This document shows positions 1 to 14,323 of a stretch of DNA of 64,000 bases, one piece after another (position 1 is the first letter of the stretch; the number at the start of each line of letters is the position of its first letter). Made by a program: the position numbers and the translations under genes. The notes beneath the pieces were generated by a model. The model did no database searches, was not told where the DNA came from, and saw nothing but the letters and a program-made list of their open reading frames with translations. The DNA comes from Paramarasmius palmivorus (Eukaryota > Basidiomycota > Agaricomycetes > Agaricales > Marasmiaceae): the NCBI GenBank assembly GCA_037176845.1, contig JAYKXP010000090.1, positions 144,793 to 208,792 on the forward strand. The letters run 5' to 3'.

Positions 1-716
1 GCAAGAGAAATCGATGCAGAAGATGTTGCTCTGCTCGGAAGTAGACTGAGCAACAAATCGCACATAGGACATACATAACTTACCCTAGGTCCAACGAATG
101 TGTGACAAGGCTTTCGAAGATTCTCCTGATGAAGGTCCCAGAGATGTATCTGCAGATCTACGTCAATGGGCATACACGCGTCATGTTCGAAGTTATATCA
201 AAGCCCACCATCTCCTCCACTTGCCATGTAGCGTGCATCGTGCTTAGAAAACGCCAGGCTATTCACACACGAACTATGCGCGGAGAGTTTACTACATACC
301 CTTATTATGAGCAAGATCCATAACAAAAAAAGTCCGAAACATACCATGAATATGGAAACCCATTACTGAACAAATTCAAGCGACAAGGAACAAGATTTGC
401 CGGAATCCCCAGTCCTGACAATCCACTTCGAAAACCAGGCGAGGCGACACGTCTTCGTTTTCTTGCATAACCTCCACATAGAGAGGAGGTCGGATCCGAA
501 AAGGGACCTGGACTGTTATTCGAGTTGCAGCGTGTCGAGGAAATTTGACCTTCAGCTGTCGGTGGTGATGGGTTCATGAAAGTAAATGCCAAGTCAGTGC
601 CGCAACGTCATGGTCATTGTGTTGTACGATGAGCGCCTACCTTTCTTTCCCACCTTCCAACATCAAAGCTTCGCTTCAACAAAGACAAGGATTATGCCTC
701 ATCATAAGCTTCATTC

Positions 717-1932
717 ATGACCGAAACACCCATCTTGGTGCACAAATATGTGTTTTCGGGCGATGGGGAGTCGGCCACGCAAGGATCACGAGTTGCAATT
801 CTCCAAGAAGGACGCCATGTTGTTGAGCAAACGTTCGGGTCTTTATGGAACGATACAAAGCAGATCCAGGTGCCTTTTGGCAAGAAAACTGGTGCGTAGC
901 CACCGGTGTAATACCCGATGTAGTGGCCTTACCAGTGTACAGTCACCGTGAACGCGTATGCATTCGGTCGGGCTGCCCCACAGATACCCAGAGACCCAGA
1001 CGTTGCTCAGGCTGGACCACTGAAGGAATGGGGTGAAAGTGCTGAAGACGACGAAGTCTTTTACATGGAGAATCTATCAGAGTTCGAGAGTACTTCCTTG
1101 GACGACCTGGAACATATAATGAACGCTTCATCCTTGGACAAGCGTTCAAGGTCACCTGTCACTGAGGAACCGTCAAAGCGCCAGAAACTCGACGTGATGC
1201 CACTGGATGAAGTGATTCCTGAAGTAAGATTTCCGCTCGTAATGGTGAGCGTTATGATAACGTATGTTGATTCTGTAGCCGCACATACTTCCGTCGGGGG
1301 ATGCCAAAGCACCGGACCTAACGAAACTGGCAGCTTACACAAAAAATGTGCCACTCTCGATACCCCCTTATACACTTCCCGTCTCTACCCCCAGTTCATA
1401 CAGCCGTCGAGCCTGGCTCATTCCTGTTAGAGGCGTTCTACCGTGGGACGCAGCCACTTCCGCTGTAGTCCTTGACCCCGACATCTCTCCTCAGACACCT
1501 CTCCCCAGAGGTTCACTGCCTTCCGAACCAATAGTTTGGACACATACCGCTCTGTTATCCTTTTGGAACTATCTTGTCTCTTTTCGGCAAAAGGCCAGGT
1601 TTGGAGCTCTTGGTCTCTCTTTCATGACACCAGAATCAAGGCGTCTCCCATCTCTGAATGCTAATCTCCACCTTGATCTGTCGGACGATGATAGCGAGGA
1701 GGTTGCTCGCCTCTTGGAAAGAAACCGAGAGGTGCAGAACAGGGACCAGCACCCACTCACTTCTCTCGACTACATCAAAGTGTACCATAATGCGGAAGTT
1801 TCGATGCACGTCAGGAATGGCATTGATGTCTTTCGTTTCAAGCCCAGTTCTTCCAACCAGAAGATAAAGCTCATGGAAGGGGCTCGTCTCGTCTTGGTAG
1901 ATGAGTTGTCAAATGGAGTTCTAATATCGTGA
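717..1932 (+). CDS. Unknown multi-exon protein, about 376 aa
   Basis: Function not recognised. Three exons can be joined in frame: 717-891, 943-1244 and 1279-1932. The first intron (892-942) has a GTGCGT donor and a TACAG acceptor; the second is unusually short (34 bp, GTGAGC to TGTAG), but the reading frame across it is continuous. The middle part is acidic and Ser/Asp rich with a basic patch (EEPSKRQKL) that could be a nuclear signal. The C-terminal half contains RAWLIPVRGVLPWD and another acidic stretch (LDLSDDDSEEVARLL). No transmembrane segment or signal peptide is evident. An upstream coding exon before 717 is possible, and the true end could lie beyond 1932 because a GT follows close to the stop. 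Gene existence is an inference from frame continuity and splice signals. Confidence 0.5.
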
Positions 1933-2789
1933 CATCGAACATAGGTGTGTGCTATCCGGACGCCTACCACACTTCCCAGGTGATCTCATTCCGCATACAG
2001 TGTGCATAGCACAGCAATTTCTTGTTTTCGCGGAACAATCTAGTCGCGAATATTATCAGCAATGTTGAGCTTATCAACGGGAGGACGTACAACTTTGTAC
2101 CTGCGAAGGCCGTGCAGGCGATCAGATCCTTCCGAATGTTTTGTCGTGATTTCGGAACAATGTATGCGAAACGACGCTCTTTGTGGCCATGATACCATGT
2201 ACATATACGTACAAATTTACGGGCGTTCATCGACTCGATATGCATAGTCAATTGGGACTAGTCTCGAATGAGCTCGAACATTTGAACTGGCGTGAAGATA
2301 CTGATATGTGGTTTACAGCAGGAGTACTGCCTTCTGATGGCGACTTAGTAGGCACTCACGACAACTACTTCCGAGTTGCTTCCGAGTAGGTACAAACGTT
2401 AGCACACCATTGAATCCAAATTGGAACCATTCGCCATTAGGAAAACAGACCATTCAAGCTATTACTAGTACTTGTATACGTATACACAAAGTTAGATAGT
2501 GTAGTAGATAAAGTATCCCATACGTGAGCCATTGAAACACCTCTAGGTAAACAGACAGTGTCTATGGAGTCTAGCAAGATAACGAAGAGAGTCTATCACA
2601 GAGAGCAAGAGAGCATAAAAAACAGTGTCTAGAGATAAATCGTGTAGAGCTCTTCTACTAATAAAAACAAATGCAGTGAGATGGGGAATTGTGATTGTGA
2701 CAAGATAATAAGATGATGTGGAGATGGAGTGGGAGTGGTATTAATCGGAAAGAAGAAACGAAAACATAGAAGTCCTGAGAGTACGGTGC
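1933..2789. other. Intergenic, nothing recognised
   Basis: About 860 bp between the unknown gene and the 3' end of creA. Only short, composition-driven frames are present. The part from 2460 to 2720 is AT-rich, as expected of untranslated or spacer DNA. Confidence 0.4.
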
Positions 2790-5256
<2,467 letters not shown>

Positions 5257-7131
5257 GGTACATGGAGGAGTGAAGGAAAAATTTTTGAAGGGCGCCTGTG
5301 CAAGGGGGACCAAATGGTGTACGGTGACAACTTTGTTCCTTTCTCGGCCCGATCCGGGCGAAAGATAACTAACTGGGGGGAATATCGATTTAGGAGAGTT
5401 GTGGGGTAACAGCCTGCAAGAACCCTATTCCACTGGTCCACGTTCTTGTTGATTCCCCGTTCTTGTCAGTTCTTTTTCACCTTGGACCACCTTGCTGTTG
5501 ACTAGTCAATGACTAGTTCCCCACAGCCCCGCGCCCAGCTTATGTACCCTTTTACAACTTGATTCATTCTTGAAACCAGATCATGATCTTGACCCGACGA
5601 GAATGGTCTAGGTACGGTGTCACCGTAACTTGTTCTTATTATTCAACATGTACAGGTCTACATATCAGGCCGAGCTTTGCTGCCTCCGTTAGGTCGACAG
5701 CGTGTTCGCTGCAGTTTCCATCATGATCACCCCACAATGATTTTTTAATTCGTCGCCATGCTGCGGGACACACAACATGACACTCTGACGTTCTCCAGCA
5801 GTCCCCGACACTGCCTTCGCCAACGTCCCCATTCCCCCGTGCCTTACAAGACGCGGGGGCGGAACTACCGAGACCGACCGACTCCCTTCTTCCGCGAACC
5901 GGCCTTATCTCGGAATTCCCAAGTGCTAAATTCCAAGCTGTCCCAACCGGTCAGAAGAATCACAAGCCTGAGTGCTTCCGTATCAGAGAAGAATAGACCC
6001 TGATCTTCCGTACCCCATATTTCGCCATGATCGTATCATCGTCAATCGTCATACTTTCCGTATGTTGGCACTCGGAACATTGCGGGAGGCTAGGCTTGCT
6101 TTTCTTGTCGTGATAACGGTTAAGTATGTATGTGTCTCCTTGATTATGAGAGTTCCAGGGATTCAGGGAGTGCCCAAGGTTCTACATCAAGCCTGAGCTA
6201 TTCTGCCAATAATCGGCAAAACCTGAGGTCCTGAGTCCTGATATATGCAAACCATATGGGTTCAACACCCCATTTCCGAGTATCCAAGTCAGAACTTTAC
6301 GTGGAAGGCCAATAACTCTCCGAGGACTTTCCAGAATCAACATTGCACCCGTCGTTGAAGTAACAGAGCTTCAGGAATACAATCTGGAGCAGCCTGGATG
6401 AGCAGACAAAGGAGCGAAGAACAGCGAAGAACGTGGTCACCACAGAGTAAATGGGCCAAGCATCCACGTTTGTCGGTATTCATCATTGTTAGAATTCTTG
6501 GAAGATACGCGTCGCGGATAGAGAAGCGATTAACAGGCGGCCGATCGCGATTACACCAGAAACTGGGGGTGATAAAGCACCGAGCGAAACCGAGCGAGGT
6601 TGCGAAAGCCAGAGGCGTCAAGGTCGAAGCACGTGTATTCTGGGGCTGTTCTGGGGTCTGTGATTGCGAGTTTAGGCAGGCTTAGACAGAAGTAAATTGT
6701 AGGGGTCTTTGACGAGCTTCAACTTGATAGGATGTAGTACTGCTTAGATCCAAGTGTTGCAAGCTGTTCATACAATGCAGTTTTGGTGCAGTTTGAGGGT
6801 TCTGAGCCCTGCAGACAGGTGTTTTCCTGGTGTTCCTGATGTTCGATACTATTCTAGTCAATTGCGATGATCCTTTTCCTTTGTGACCACTATTCGAAGA
6901 CTTACCGATGTGAGGTGTTGCGCCACGCATAGACAATGTGTATCTGGTACTGCTACAGCCAGGCTATACCTATGTGCCGCGTTGTCTAACTCTAACCTTG
7001 AGGGTCAAGAAACGCAGAACGAGTCGAATGGAGTCAGAAACCTGTATACCCTGGGTCGCCAAAGTCCATCACAGGTCCATCATGTGGAACGATGAGCATG
7101 AGCAGAGCGCTCATCGTGGTTGTTTTGAACA
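5257..7131. promoter_or_regulatory. Long creA / CAB2 divergent upstream region with CreA-type SYGGRG motifs
   Basis: No convincing gene lies in these 1.9 kb, which separate creA (minus) from CAB2 (plus). Matches to the established CreA binding consensus SYGGRG are visible at 5374-5379, 5527-5532 (reverse strand), 5853-5858, 6640-6645 and 6651-6656. The last two are 11 bp apart, and paired sites are the arrangement known to be effective for CreA. The motif is short and some chance hits are expected, so autoregulation is an inference. Confidence 0.35.
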
Positions 7132-8398
7132 ATGACAACCCCCGCCGCGTCGAATACCGAGTCCGTATTCTCAGCGGAATCCTATTTCGCTACTCAACTA
7201 CCTCCACCCACTCTCGACCATGATACTGCCCAAGTCCGCGAATTTATTATGCAGCAAGAGGAACAAGGTCGGAAAATCGTGTTGGTTACGGTATGAATGC
7301 CTATTCTCGAAGGTTATGCAGCTTGTTGAAGGGAACTGGTGGTTTCGGTAGAGTGGTGGAACGACAGTACCCTTAGAGCTCAACGTGTAAGAAGTTCATC
7401 GATTTTCGCCTGAACCATTGTGTTTATCGTGCTACAGCGTTCGATTCCTGGACAACTTTAGTGCTGGTACGCATCGATTAGCGTTCCCTGAACGCGATAA
7501 CCTCAATATCATCTCCAGGTACTCGAGGCGCAACTTCCGCAGAGTACTTCCTCAATGCTGGCTACGCCGTCATCTTCATGCATCGCCAATTCAGTCTACA
7601 ACCATTCAGCAGGCACTACTCGCATTCCACCAATCCATTCCTCGACTTTCTCGAGATCGATCGACGTGACAGCTCAGCACCTCAAATCGAAGTAACATCC
7701 TCCAAACGAGAGGACCTTCTCAGCGTCTTGGAAGCATACAAATTAGTCCATGCAAAGAACACGCTCTTAACCCTGACATTCGTTACCGTGAATGATTACC
7801 TCTGGCTTTTACGGGCTGTTAGTCACGAGCTGGCAAAGATGAAGAGGAAGGCGATGTATTATCTCGCTGCGGCTGTCAGTGATTTCTTTTTACCAAGGCA
7901 AAAGTTGGTGAGTTGTTGGTTCTTCGCTGTTTTTCTGGACTTGGTAGTTCTAACGGGTCGATTCAGTCAGAGCACAAGATTCAATCTGGTAAAGGAAGTC
8001 TTCATATTGAGATGGATCAAGTACCCAAGATTCTTAAACCAATGGTGGACGAATGGTCTAGGGATGGGTATATCGTGTCGTTCAAGGTGCGTTCCACCGC
8101 TGACCATTGGAATGCTGCTAATTATGGAAATAGCTTGAAACGGATGATTCCCTACTCATTCCGAAAGCACAGGCCGCACTTGAACGATATGGTCATCAAA
8201 TTGTCATTGGGAATGACTTTACATAGGCGAAAGTTTGAAGTTGTATTTGTTTCCAAGAACCAAGGGGCAGACCAACCTGCATTCGTCGAAACATGGATCA
8301 AGTTGGACCCTAGCGCAGCTGAACAAGGCAAAGAGATCGAGGAGGATATTGTAGCAGAACTCGTCAAACGGCACAGTTTGTGGATCGAAGGTAGCTAA
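7132..8398 (+). CDS. CAB2: Phosphopantothenate-cysteine ligase (coenzyme A biosynthesis), with an apparent 1-bp insertion
   Basis: Joins cysteine to 4'-phosphopantothenate, the second committed step of CoA synthesis; cytosolic. Six exons: 7132-7290, 7352-7386, 7438-7466, 7519-7907, 7967-8086 and 8134-8398. Family motifs are clear: SGGTTVPLELN, VRFLDNFSAGTRGA, SAEYFLNAGYAV, YYLAAAVSDFFLP, KIQSG, IVSFKLETDDSLLIPKA, ALERYGHQIVIGND, FEVVFVSKN. Between GND and LHRRK the frame slips by one base in a TTT run at 8218-8220: removing one T gives a continuous ligase of about 331 aa. Reading 8087-8133 as exon also stays open, but it replaces the conserved LETDDS segment with unrelated sequence, so the 47-bp intron plus an extra T is the better explanation. 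The gene is normally essential, so a sequencing error or a recent mutation is suspected. Confidence 0.85.
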
Positions 8399-9146
8399 AT
8401 GGAGCGCGGTTTTGTGTAAGAATTATTGTACAGTATGTATAGACTCAAAACACCTTTCAAGCCCGGAAGTAGTTCGCTTAGGTTGTCGCCGACACCCCCG
8501 GTCCTGTAATTGAAAATAAAGGGGATCGTATATCCAGACCAGCGGTATTGTTGATGTACCAGTAGAATGGTACAGTCTTCTGAAGATATAAAATGCCTCA
8601 GGATCAGCCAGCCGCTTTCAGGGATTTCCTCCGTTTCAGAGTGTTGATTCACCTCCATTCACCTCCATTCACCCCCCTAGGCCTATTTTCAACCTATCCC
8701 AGGTAAGCAGTACCGTTCTTTTCAGGTGATCCCATGTTCACCTCGGAATCCCCCCGATGTATTCGCTCCCTGTGTCTGGAATTAGCTTCTAGAGCTTCAG
8801 CCACGCTTTCGCCGAACCTCTTCTGACCACCCATACGATGTGCGAACAGCGGCCTTAGTAACAAGGGCTTGGAGCCGATGGGACCCATAACGTTGCTGTT
8901 GCTTTCGTGATACGTACGACAAGCAGTTTCCCCGAAGACACGCGCCGCACTGAAACAATGGAAACCCTTGGATACCATTACTGCGTCTCTACGACTACAG
9001 GAAATTTACACCTTGTCACTATGGAAGTACTTGAATATCGTACAAGTCAAAGCACAACAAAGAACGACGGAAAACACAAGGAAAGACTGGGAAACGCCGT
9101 CGATAACCAGATCGAACGGCCGTTGGTGATCTATACAAGTTCAACG
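8399..9146. other. Convergent 3' spacer with a short direct repeat
   Basis: About 750 bp between the convergent ends of CAB2 and the ferric reductase. Three near-perfect direct copies of a 10-bp unit (cctccattca) sit at roughly 8650-8674. No gene is supported. Confidence 0.4.
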
Positions 9147-11413
9147 TTACCACCCGAATGTTCTGTCCAGCTGGTGTTAGTACTTGCGATCATGGGTCAC
9201 AATCGTATTCAACGTACTCTTCGTGGACCTCTATACCTCCGATATCATCTCTCTTCCTCCGATCCACTTTCCCTACGTCTTGGAATACAGTATCCGCAAG
9301 TCCCACTGGACCGCAGACTCCAATGATCACCCCGCTAATAGCTCTCTCGTCCTTGTATCCAGTTCGCATGTCTGTGACATTATCGATGACACTCTCGAAA
9401 AACTCATGCAGCTTCGGACGACCTGGAGATAGGTTGATCCACACAGATCGCGAAAAGAAGTCATCTTTCAACGGGAGTTTTTCGGTGGGGGCACGAGTGT
9501 AGAAACACAGAGACAAGGATGGGGGTGAATACACTTTGCTGAACCATTGACTGGAGTTGAGGTAGTAAAGGTAGGAGCGAGGCTGTGTTTCATACCTCTT
9601 GTCAGTAGTAGCAAATCAAAAAGAAAGCTCTGCACGCACAGGGATCCTGCACCGTCCATATGAGGTGAATGTATTTGACACGACTTTTCCCATCAAGATC
9701 TTGCTGAATGAGCTCTTGAATTGAAGACAACGCGAAAGTAATTCCGCTCCCTCCAACGACGAACACTGCTGCAGAGAAGCTTGCAAACATTCTGTGTCCT
9801 GGCCCACCTACTCGGTGTAAGATTGTGCTTTTTAAGGAAACCCAGAGAGACGTACCATATGGCCCCTCGATCATCACTTTGACTTTCCTCGAACCATCTT
9901 CATAGGCACTCTCAGGTCTCTGAGCAATACCGTAGAGCTTCCTCGTCCAGGACCCAGTTTTCTTGCACATCAGGACGAGACCCTCAGGCCCATGTGCGGT
10001 GGAGGCGATTGTGAATGGATGTATTTCTGACCACCCAAACAATCCCATTCCTGACGAAAAGACCCGAACGCGAACATGTTGTCCTGCACGCCAACCAGCG
10101 TTAATATCCGGTACTTCAACTCTCGTGACGCCGAGCCCGGGAAGTATTCGAACGGTTGCAGTTGCAAAGCGAGTCTTCACTATACGGAGAAGTACATCGA
10201 GACCGTAGATGCCGATAGTCGCGTACACCCAGAGTACTGTACTGCGTTTGTGCATCATGGTCTATGGGAATCCATTAGAATAGTGCATTAGTTAGCCATA
10301 AAGATAATACTTACAGCAGCCAGCAGTAAACATATGCTCGAAATGTGGGTTGCGATGAAGATGTTGTAAGCTCTTTTACGCCAAAAGTCGGTCGAGAAGA
10401 AGAAGAGGCAGTCCATGCAAATTAGAGCGATTAGACCCCAGTAGTTTGACGGTCTTGCTATCGATTCCTGGAACGTCTTGTTGAGGAGGTATTTGTAGCC
10501 TGGGTGGTCGGTTAGTCGAAGAATGCAGAGGCAAGGTTGACAGCAGACTCACAGTAACCTAAGCCGTGCACATTTGCAGACAATACCACCAAGCGCCCAA
10601 CGAAACGATGCATGAAGTTCAGCTGAAAAATTCGTTAAGTGATATCCCATAGTCATTCAGTATCCGAGCGAACCTTCTCGTATCCAGCACCCATTAAGGC
10701 GCCGAGGATGTTGTTCTTGGTTGCGAAGCCAAAGACGAAAGGATACTGGCCTACTGCAAGCCAACCAAATCGCACCGGATCGGTGAATGCGTTTGTCTCC
10801 CAAAACGCAGGGAAAATCAGAACTCCAAGATAAATCGACATGATAACTAAATGAGAGAGTGACACTCCAGGTGTTATGCGCTGAAAGAACAGTCAGAAAG
10901 GCCGTGAAGATAAAAATAAAGACCTACCTTATGCAATAGCGTGAGCATTGGTCGGAACGAAGCAGGTGTAGACACAATATGAGGTGGATATGATACATCG
11001 ATTGGGGTGCCCTTTTTACTGACTCTCTGTAGCTCCGTTCCATGCAACGTATGAGACGAATCTGTTGTATAGTCGCCACCAGTGTATGGCAAACCAGTGT
11101 CGTTTCCCCAGACCACGCGTTGTGATGGGTTCCCTGGAAAGCGGCTGTACCAAAGCAAATGGCCTCTCGTCCATTCGGAGGTTTTCCATAGACGAGCGAT
11201 AGCACGAGGAAGTCTGAGGAAGACTAGTACGGCTAGAAGAGAGAGGATGACGATGTCGATATTGAACATCAGCATCTCCGAATCTACTTCGCCTCCGCCG
11301 CCTCCACCACCTCTACTGCCAGCAGCAGTAGCAGCACCGCTAGTAGAGCCCGCTCCTGCGGTGGTACCGTTCATCGCTGTTCCCGCCATCGTAGAGTTTC
11401 CGGCAGCAGACAT
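9147..11413 (-). CDS. Ferric/cupric reductase, FRE/NOX-type transmembrane flavocytochrome
   Basis: Plasma-membrane NADPH-dependent metalloreductase that reduces Fe3+ or Cu2+ before uptake. Exons placed with confidence: 11413-10928, 10880-10674, 10622-10553, 10499-10315, 10261-9856, then from 9807, and a last mini-exon 9162-9147 after a textbook 55-bp intron (GTACGT, TACTAAC, ACAG) that restores the family C-terminus ending TFGW. The N-terminus has a Gly run and a membrane helix (VILSLLAVLVFLRL). Heme-binding histidines appear in the ferric-reductase domain (FMHRFVGRLVVLSANVHG, IFIATHISSI). The FAD motif is HPFTIAS, the NADPH motifs are VVGGSGITFAL and GVCGPVGLADTV. The junction between WTVQDP (near 9645) and the exon encoding LSLCFYTRAP (ending near 9480) could not be phased cleanly: no obvious donor and acceptor pair keeps the frame, so an unseen intron arrangement or one more indel is possible. 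Confidence 0.9.
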
Positions 11414-11967
11414 GTTCTAAGGATGTGGTGTTGAGAATGTGATGACGGAGAAATCCTTGAGCACAAGAGCCAGCCCTGGAGACCAAAGAATGAGGGAACG
11501 ATTAGAAAGGACGTTCTTAATATACACAAGCTACCCTGACTGGAGGCGGCCGAACAAACTTCATTATCCTTTTGATCGCTCTTTACCTTTTTATCAACGG
11601 AAGCCGGTGTCCAATGACTCTCCAAGCCACGTTGCCAACGACCAAGCTTGCGAGGGCCCGTCCTTCGCAACGAAAGCACAAATGCACTCTGTTACAAATA
11701 CAGATTTCTCCGACGATGCCCAGGGTCCATTGATCACCAAGTACCCTTTGGGCGACATGCCGATATGTCCTTCCGTGTCTGAACAATGAAGGGCTAGGCC
11801 GCAGTCACCCCTTTGGGGCAGCGCTCAGCCTCGAGTCATCCGACCAGCCGGACGCGCAGTAAACGCAGGCATTCACTATACTTTGCGAAATCTTTGGTGG
11901 TATTGGGTATATTTTTACATCCCATTTGGCCATTGAACCCAGTTTGACTACATTCACGTGTGCGAAT
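11414..11967. other. Spacer between two minus-strand genes; ferric reductase promoter
   Basis: About 550 bp holding the upstream region of the ferric reductase and the 3' end of the cation transporter. The open frames here do not resemble any protein family and are treated as chance. Confidence 0.4.
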
Positions 11968-13926
11968 TCATACGTTCTTCCTATGTTCTGGTTTATGAGA
12001 AACTTCGTGATCGACGCTGTACGATAAGATTAAACAATCAGCATCGTGAAGATTCATGAGATCCAGAAGATTAACACGAATGACAAGAAAGGAAACAGAA
12101 AGGAAGGATGGGGAATAGTCGACCCAAAAGAACGGAAATGCGGAAATTGAGTTGAGATAGACTCACTGTACGTATGCCCTCTCTACCATAGGTAATGTTT
12201 CCAGCTGATCTTGCAGCTCTTGACTTACATCGTGCGCTTTCCAGAGCCTATATCGACGTCAGATTCTGGTCCGAAGATGAGACTACTGGTATATCTACTC
12301 ACGGAACATCAGCATCCATTACGACCTTAGCAGGAGCTATTAACGCATGGTTGAAAACTGGAGGTTCATTTCACATACATCGACTTCGACAAGATATTTC
12401 TGTAATTTTTGTCAATTAGACGTGAACCAGCGAAAAATGCATTCAAGACGAACCTCTCCACTATGATAGGCTCTGCAGGTGTCGATTTGCTTGATTTCAT
12501 CACTAAAAGTCAAGGCCTTGTAGATCACCAGTTGAGTGAAGTCGTGTGGTGCAGCAGCACCCGCGAGATGATTGAATTGCTCTGGGGACGGATGATGAGT
12601 GTTGATGTCTGAAAGATGCAATAAAACAGGCCCACCAATTGACGTTCGTGTCCAAGAAATGATGATCACGACAGATATTATGATGGCACCTGCTGGGTCT
12701 ATCCACCATAATATATTCGCCCCGGCACTACTAGTGAAGATACCAAAACCGCTACCCATGACATCAATACAACTTTAGGTAGCGGAAAGAATAACCAGTC
12801 CTTACTTGATCAAAAGATCGTTCCTATGATCTTCCCAGAGCACCTGGACTTGCGAGCTTGAATTCCGAATGGAAAAGCAATACAGAAAGAGTAGAAACTT
12901 GGTGACTGAGACCAAAACAAATGAGCGAATGTCTTCAGGGAAAACGAGAGAAATGCATACCGAAGGCAGTTCCTACGGCTACCACAGATGGGATATGGAA
13001 TTCCAGTTGGTCTCCAGGTTCGTGGGTTGCGATATCTTGTATCGAGAATGCCTGGTGACGAATTAGTCAAGTTGGCTGCAGTCTGCATCATGTATACTTA
13101 CGACCAAGATGATGCTGACCGTGAGCATGGCGAAAGCATAAACAATGTTTCCTATGGTGGTGAATCTTGCACCTCCCTGGCAGTCTGGTAAGATTTGAGA
13201 CAGATGAGAGTAGGGTAGAGCTCACTCCTGGATACTTGTTGAGATCCACACGTTGCGACCTTCGGTGAAGATAGTTGAGGAGTAGGTTAGCGCCCGGGTC
13301 AAACACCGAATCGGCAGCAGCTGGAAGAAAGCGGTAAGTGCCTTGTAGAAACCCTGAAAAGAGGTGGGGGTATCTCACTGGCAAAAAAGGACAACGATAG
13401 AGATGATATCGCTGCATATAGCTGTAATACAGACAAGATGCAATTCGCCACAAAAGACACCCGAATTGCTATTCGAACCTATATTAAAGTGAGCCCAGTG
13501 TTCTCTTAAAATAGCTTGTCACTACCCACTTTCAACGCGTTATCCTTCGCATCGTCTTCCCCTTCTTGAGCATGATTGTTCATAGACTAAAAAATGCTGT
13601 AGTTGAGTACGTCGTCGTTTTTTTTTGCAGAGGTGAGGACGCACCTTGAGCAGAGACTCTATCATTTCATTCTGTCCCTCATAAAACTTCTTTAGCCCCT
13701 GTGCTCTCGTTCTGCTCCTTCCGTCCTTCAAAGCCGTCAGCTCACTGTCAGTCTTCATACGACAGCGTAATCCATATGGGTCCTTCTCATCCAAACGACG
13801 CTCTGACTGCGATAAATCTGATTCCGGGTCTGTGGGTGTGGTAACAATGCTCATCGTAGAAGAAGCATTGCGTTTTGACAGTTGGTTGTGGTCTGCCTCA
13901 AACACAGTAGGCGATGTCGAATCCAT
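11968..13926 (-). CDS. Cation diffusion facilitator (CDF) metal transporter
   Basis: Membrane antiporter exporting divalent metal (fungal CDFs of this type handle Mn, Fe or Zn). More than ten small exons join in frame, starting at 13926 (MDSTSPTVFEADHNQLS) and ending with a short last exon encoding VDHEVSHKPEHRKNV before a stop at 11968-11970. Visible family features in order: a cytoplasmic N-terminus with KFYEGQNEMIESLL; first helices (IAIRVSFVANCILSVLQLYA); the DP motif in SVFDPGANLLLNYLHRRS; GARFTTIGNIVYAFAML; SVVAVGTAFG; VQVLWEDHRNDLLIN; a second metal-site region WWIDPAGAIIISVVIIIS; then a cytoplasmic domain ending VDVVM, VPLWKAHDVSQELQDQLE, LPMVERAYVH. The aspartates of the DP and WIDP motifs are intact, and no disruption was found across the junctions checked. 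The metal cannot be assigned from sequence alone. Confidence 0.9.
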
Positions 13927-14323
13927 TGTGGAAGGACAAGAAAAGTGGCTAGCGTTGTGTGTCGCACGATTCCGGGTAGTTGATCACATAATCGCCAAGG
14001 GAGGTCGGACGAAAAGGTGTTCTATGCTGTCGAGAGGAGAAGAAATCGACTAAGAACTTCCTTTGGAGTAGGAACAAACGAAAGCTGGAAGGACGAAGTA
14101 ACCTCGAACCTTGCGCGGTTTGCTGGGCCCCGAAGCTGAGGCGAGAGGAGCTTACCGCTGCCTTGGAACCCATACCCGAAGGCTTGGGTCGTTCGGCGTC
14201 ACAGCCTTCAATTCAGTGCTCAAGTAGCCAGATCCAAGGCTTGGGATGGAATTTGCTTTCGAGACAATGAGAGTAAACGATTCGATTCAACGTTCTATGG
14301 TAGACAATGTATGGCTAACCTGA
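13927..14323. other. Spacer, nothing recognised
   Basis: About 400 bp upstream of the cation transporter and downstream of the next minus-strand gene. No gene or repeat is supported. Confidence 0.4.
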
